This document shows positions 5,323 through 8,766 of a stretch of 8,766 nt of DNA, piece after piece. This DNA is from Chloroflexota bacterium (GTDB lineage Bacteria; Chloroflexota; Ktedonobacteria; Ktedonobacterales; Ktedonobacteraceae). The position numbers were made by a program, and so were the translations under genes. Every line of letters begins with the position of its first letter. Within the stretch, counting starts at the first letter, position 1. Location of the stretch: the NCBI GenBank assembly GCA_005881495.1, contig VBHI01000042.1:1-8766 (forward strand), in the 5' to 3' direction. Under the pieces are notes generated by a model. That model saw only the letters and a list, made by a program, of their open reading frames with translations. It was not told the DNA's origin and ran no database searches.

Positions 5323-6927
5323 GTGATTTTTCTCTTGTTTGATGTTGGCCTACATTTCTCGCTGCGTGACCTGTGGGCAGTTCGCGATACCGTTATTTCA
5401 GGGGCGCTCATCCAGATGGTCCTGATCACCGGACTCGGTCTGCTGCTGGCTCACCTGTGGGGATGGTCGCTCGCTGCTGGTATCCTGCTTGGATTGGCGC
5501 TCTCCATCGCCAGTACCGTGGTCATGATCCGTAATTTGATGGATCAGGGGCTGCTCAATACTTCGCATGGGCAGGTTGCTATCGGCTGGCTGGTGCTGGA
5601 AGATTTGGTCGCGGTTCTCATTCTTGTGCTGCTGCCTGCGCTATCCACGAACACGCAGGAGCCGCTCTGGCAAACAGCTAGCCTGGCCTTGTTGAAAACC
5701 GGAGCATTTGCAGCGCTGATGTTAGTAGCCGGAATGCGAATCATTCCATGGTTCCTGCTGCGGGTGGCGCACTTGCGTTCTCGGGAACTCTTCATTGTCG
5801 CGATTGTCGTGATCACGGTAGGGACAGCGATTGGCGCCTCGTCTGTATTTGGCGTTTCCCTGGCGCTCGGTGCTTTCCTGGCAGGGGTAGTGGTGAGCGA
5901 ATCAGCACTCAGCCACCAGGTGGGGGCTGAGATAGTCCCGTTCCGGGAAACGTTTGCCGTCCTGTTCTTCGTGTCGGTGGGGATGCTGGTCAATCCCTTG
6001 TATTTGCTCTCCCATGTCGCAGAGGTGCTCTTACTCATCCTGGTCATTGTCCTGGGCAAATTTGTGCTGACCATCCCGCAAGGGATGCTCTTTCCTCGAC
6101 CGGCGCGTACTGCGCTGATCCTGGCTGCCGGGCGCAGTCAGATTGGGGAATTCTCCTTCATTCTTGGCACGGCAGGTATCGCATTAGGAGTGTTCAAGGA
6201 GGAGCAGTATTCGCTGCTGCTGGCCGGTGCGCTGCTCTCTATCACCCTCAATCCGTTCCTGTTCCGGGCACTCCCCTGGATCGAAACACACCTGCGGAAG
6301 GTTCCCGTCTTCTGGTCGCTCCTGGACCGGCATGGCCCTGTTCAAGCTCCCATAGCGGAGTCATTGCGAGATCATGTCGTGGTAATAGGTTGCGGGCGGG
6401 TGGGACAGCATTTGGTGAATGTTTTGGGCCATCTCGGTATTCCACGCCTGGTGGTCGAACAAGATATTGGGCGCGTCACGGAACTGGAGCGTCAAGGAGT
6501 TCCAACTCTCTATGGTGACGCCGCCAATTCGGACATCCTTTCACGGGTCCACCTGAAGCAGGCCCGTGCGGTGGTCGTGACGCTGCCGGATGAAGCTGCG
6601 GCATCCATTGTGGTGGCAACAGCCCACGCCGAAGCCTCTCACGCCTCTCACGTTCCCATCATTGTGCGTGCTGCTACCCAGGAGGGTGTACGCAGGCTCT
6701 TTGCTTTAGGCGCTCAGCATGTCATCTATCCTGAACTGGAGGGTGGCCTGGAGATCATGCGGGAGACGTTGGATCGCCTGGGCTACCTCGAAAGCGATGT
6801 CCAGGAGTATACCGATGCCATCCGGGGCAGTCACTACGATCTCTCCATCTCCTCGGATATCGAGCAACGTGCCCTGGAGCAGATGCTGGGTGAAGAAAAG
6901 CAGGACGGGCTGGCCGCCTCTCACTAA
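5323..6927 (+). CDS. Kef/YbaL-type cation:proton antiporter (CPA2) with TrkA-N domain, 5' end disrupted
   Basis: CPA2 antiporters exchange K+ or Na+ for protons across the cytoplasmic membrane. From GTG 5323 the product is 534 residues. Residues 1-320 form the exchanger domain with many hydrophobic helices, including GLHFSLRDL, GWLVLEDLVAVL and the conserved SQIGEFSFIL (272-281). Residues about 350-480 form a TrkA-N Rossmann domain with GCGRVG (356-361), an acidic residue ending strand 2 (Glu379) and YGDAANSDIL, which bind NAD(H) or a similar nucleotide and gate transport. The hydrophilic tail (485-534) is unremarkable. The order matches E. coli YbaL, but roughly the first 65 residues are missing from this start, which has no ribosome binding site of its own. 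Translation might be coupled to the 33-codon frame from 5225 that ends in GTGA here. It could be a pseudogene, a recent mutation or a sequence error; the rest of the frame is intact. Confidence 0.85.
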   Translation: MIFLLFDVGLHFSLRDLWAVRDTVISGALIQMVLITGLGLLLAHLWGWSLAAGILLGLALSIASTVVMIRNLMDQGLLNTSHGQVAIGWLVLEDLVAVLILVLLPALSTNTQEPLWQTASLALLKTGAFAALMLVAGMRIIPWFLLRVAHLRSRELFIVAIVVITVGTAIGASSVFGVSLALGAFLAGVVVSESALSHQVGAEIVPFRETFAVLFFVSVGMLVNPLYLLSHVAEVLLLILVIVLGKFVLTIPQGMLFPRPARTALILAAGRSQIGEFSFILGTAGIALGVFKEEQYSLLLAGALLSITLNPFLFRALPWIETHLRKVPVFWSLLDRHGPVQAPIAESLRDHVVVIGCGRVGQHLVNVLGHLGIPRLVVEQDIGRVTELERQGVPTLYGDAANSDILSRVHLKQARAVVVTLPDEAAASIVVATAHAEASHASHVPIIVRAATQEGVRRLFALGAQHVIYPELEGGLEIMRETLDRLGYLESDVQEYTDAIRGSHYDLSISSDIEQRALEQMLGEEKQDGLAASH

Positions 6928-7106
6928 TCTTGAAGTCGGGACTAGCCCCGTCCTCAGTGAGTACGAGAGCTGTATGCAAAAGGGGTATCTGGAGATGATG
7001 AGAAGATGAAGCTGAGAATGTGGTACCGTTCGGATCTCTTGCCAGTTATCCTGAGCCTGGAGTGTGAGGAGGAATCGGAGCCTGGAATGGGCCAATGAAT
7101 GAACGT

Positions 7107-8687
7107 TCAGGCAAGAGGAAGCCAGACACTGAAGGTGCTGCCTTTGCCGGGTATACTCTCGGCGGTGATGCGTCCGCCAAGCTGCTCCACAAAGGTCTGC
7201 GCGATAGAGAGGCCTAATCCTGTGCCCTGGCTTGAGCGGGCGCGATCGGCACGGTAAAAGCGCTCGAAGATGTGCGGCAGATCGGTGGGATCGATGCCGA
7301 TGCCCGTATCACGCACACACAGCACGGCCTGTCCCCTGGTTCGCTCCAGCGAAACGATGACCCGACTCGCCCCTTCCTCGTCGCGAATCGGGGTATATTT
7401 GATGGCATTGTCGAGCAGGATCAACGTGACCCGGCGCAGGCTCTCTTCATCTCCCCGCACGCGCACCGGCTCAATGTGGCCGATCTCTAGTTTCAACTTC
7501 GATCCCTCGACACTCAGTCGCCTCCGCAGTTGGCGCACCAGTTGGAGCACAGCACGATCAAGTTCGACCGGAGGAGCGCTTCGTGTACGCTCCTCTGCCG
7601 CTGTCTCCACCGCTTGTGCCCCGGGCAATGTCTCTCCGCTGGCATCAGCGCGGGCCAGGAGCAGCAGCTCCTCCACGAGTCCCGCGAGCCGCAGTGTCTC
7701 CCCGTGGGCATCGGCGAGCATGGTGCGGCGCTCTTCCGGCGGAAGTTCATCGAGATGGCGCAGTAAGAAGGCCAGGTTCCCCTGGATGGTGGTGAGCGGC
7801 GCACGCAGTTCGTGTGAGGCGTCGGCGACGAAGCGGCGCTGGGTTTCCGTTGCGCTCTGGAGGGAGGCGAGCATTTCATTGAAGGTCTCCACGACCTGCG
7901 CCATCTCGTCGCGTCCACGAGGGTGAGGCACGCGCTGGCTCAAGTTGCCAAGGTGTGTGCCTCGCGCCGTGGAGGCGGCGATGGATCGTGCCGTTTCCAC
8001 CAGTTCCGAAAGGGGATGTAGCACACGTGTCGCGATGATCCAGCTTGCGATCAGTGTTCCCGCCAGTGTTGCGACTCCAGAGAGCAGGAGGAGCGCTCGT
8101 AACAACAGCGTGGTTGCAACGACTTCGGAGAGCGACTTCGCGACCAGCAGCACGCCGATGACCGGACCATTTCCCATCGGCACTCCATTGGCATTAACGC
8201 TCACCCCATGCACTGGCGCTTGGATGGGGAGGGCTTCCACGCGCACGTGCTGGCCATCCACCACCGTATCATACAGAACAGGCGGCTGGCCAGCAAACAC
8301 GATACGGGTCGTATCGTTGCTGAGGCGAATACGCGCCCCGCTCGTCGAGAGATAGCGCAGCTGCGCCTTCGCATCCAGGACCTCGACCACAACACCTGGA
8401 TCGCGGTAGGTGTCGACGACACGCATCGTCAGTTGACCTGACCAGTACGGTGGAGCAGCAGACAGATCATCCAGCACATCCAGCATGGCGACGCGCGCCT
8501 CAGTCCGCAACGCACCGTTCACGCTCGAATCAATGGCATCGGTCGTCAGCAACAGGAAAAGGAGCGCAAAGAAACCCAGGGCCACGGCAATGAGTGAGCC
8601 GTACCAGAGGATCAGCCGCAACCGCAGCGAACGGGGGAGAGCTCGCTTTGGCTCCAATGCCTGAGATGTATGCTTGATTGCTTTCAT
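7107..8687 (-). CDS. Two-component sensor histidine kinase (HAMP, HisKA, HATPase)
   Basis: This complete 526-residue kinase senses a signal outside the membrane and autophosphorylates for transfer to a response regulator. A basic N-terminus leads into helix 1 (about 24-48), followed by a periplasmic or extracellular domain of about 140 residues (50-190) and helix 2 (about 191-222). A HAMP domain follows (about 222-280), then HisKA with phospho-acceptor His292 in FVADASHELRAPLT. The ATPase shows the N box (LLDNAIKYTP, Asn427), G1 (DTGIGI, 460-465), F box (FERFYRADRA, 474-483) and G2 (GTGLGL, 488-493). All catalytic motifs are intact. About 65 residues of Glu/Ala/Leu-rich helix and linker separate HisKA from the ATPase. 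ATG 8685-8687 is the start, with only a weak GAGC upstream. The regulator gene usually lies just upstream and would be beyond the window; 8688-8766 does not show a typical response-regulator end. Confidence 0.95.
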   Translation of the reverse strand: MKAIKHTSQALEPKRALPRSLRLRLILWYGSLIAVALGFFALLFLLLTTDAIDSSVNGALRTEARVAMLDVLDDLSAAPPYWSGQLTMRVVDTYRDPGVVVEVLDAKAQLRYLSTSGARIRLSNDTTRIVFAGQPPVLYDTVVDGQHVRVEALPIQAPVHGVSVNANGVPMGNGPVIGVLLVAKSLSEVVATTLLLRALLLLSGVATLAGTLIASWIIATRVLHPLSELVETARSIAASTARGTHLGNLSQRVPHPRGRDEMAQVVETFNEMLASLQSATETQRRFVADASHELRAPLTTIQGNLAFLLRHLDELPPEERRTMLADAHGETLRLAGLVEELLLLARADASGETLPGAQAVETAAEERTRSAPPVELDRAVLQLVRQLRRRLSVEGSKLKLEIGHIEPVRVRGDEESLRRVTLILLDNAIKYTPIRDEEGASRVIVSLERTRGQAVLCVRDTGIGIDPTDLPHIFERFYRADRARSSQGTGLGLSIAQTFVEQLGGRITAESIPGKGSTFSVWLPLA

Positions 8688-8741
8688 TTCAATGCTCGTT
8701 GCCGATAGACAGAACCGACGAGGTGTTTTGCTCTCTAGGGG

Positions 8742-8747
8742 AGTATA
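8742..8747 (-). promoter_or_regulatory. Possible -10 element upstream of the histidine kinase
   Basis: TATACT on the minus strand lies about 55 bases before the kinase ATG. The matching -35 region would fall at or past the window edge, so this cannot be completed. If real, the kinase would be transcribed separately from any upstream regulator. Confidence 0.25.
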
Positions 8748-8766
8748 ACATAGAAGTGCATAGCGA

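Noticed and set aside
6937..6950. CGGG...CCCG inverted repeat after the antiporter stop as a terminator
   Set aside because: Only four base pairs and no T-run; insufficient. The rest of 6928-7106 shows no gene, only two copies of GAGCCTGGA.
7270..8355. Long open frames on the + strand opposite the histidine kinase
   Set aside because: They are Ser/Arg-rich mirror frames of a GC-rich coding strand; the minus-strand kinase has all its motifs intact.
1..8766. CRISPR array, tRNA, rRNA, insertion sequence, prophage or toxin-antitoxin genes
   Set aside because: I searched by eye for regular repeats, T-loop motifs, transposase motifs and paired small genes on both strands and found none that hold up.

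Overview
The window looks like part of a bacterial chromosome with moderate GC content. My best guess is a soil Chloroflexota of the Ktedonobacteria type. This is an inference from the mix of a long ATPase/TPR-type regulator, a membrane-anchored cupredoxin and the general protein flavour; there is no rRNA or other phylogenetic marker in the window to confirm it. I see no transposase, integrase, CRISPR array, tRNA or rRNA.

Layout. (1) Positions 2-490 (+) are the C-terminal end of a large TPR-bearing signalling or regulatory protein that begins outside the window. It converges on (2) 553-1380 (-), a five-helix membrane protein ending in a plastocyanin-like copper domain, with a hairpin between the two stop codons. 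(3) A 260-base spacer (1381-1642) carries a cluster of short direct repeats and a perfect palindrome upstream of the copper protein. (4) 1643-2988 (-) holds recX followed 17 bases later by a polytopic membrane protein, probably one operon. (5) 3157-3585 (-) is panD (aspartate 1-decarboxylase), with a clear terminator and a 13-base tandem repeat sitting on its probable promoter. (6) 3746-4662 (-) holds a DUF402-family protein followed by a small unknown protein. (7) 4822-5224 is about 400 bases with no convincing gene but several inverted repeats. (8) 5236-6927 (+) is a Kef/YbaL-type cation:proton antiporter with a C-terminal TrkA-N NAD-binding domain. Its 5' end appears to have lost about 32 codons and shifted frame. 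(9) 7107-8687 (-) is a complete sensor histidine kinase; its response regulator, if it has one, is not in the window.

How the genes relate. Most are ordinary housekeeping or membrane functions: pantothenate/CoA precursor supply, RecA modulation, cation homeostasis and a two-component sensor. They do not form one evident pathway. The strongest unusual signal is the damaged start of the antiporter gene: a textbook ribosome binding site and the first six family-like residues survive, joined out of frame to the middle of the second conserved segment. The next are the panD promoter repeat and the repeat cluster upstream of the cupredoxin gene. I found no convincing new multi-gene system.
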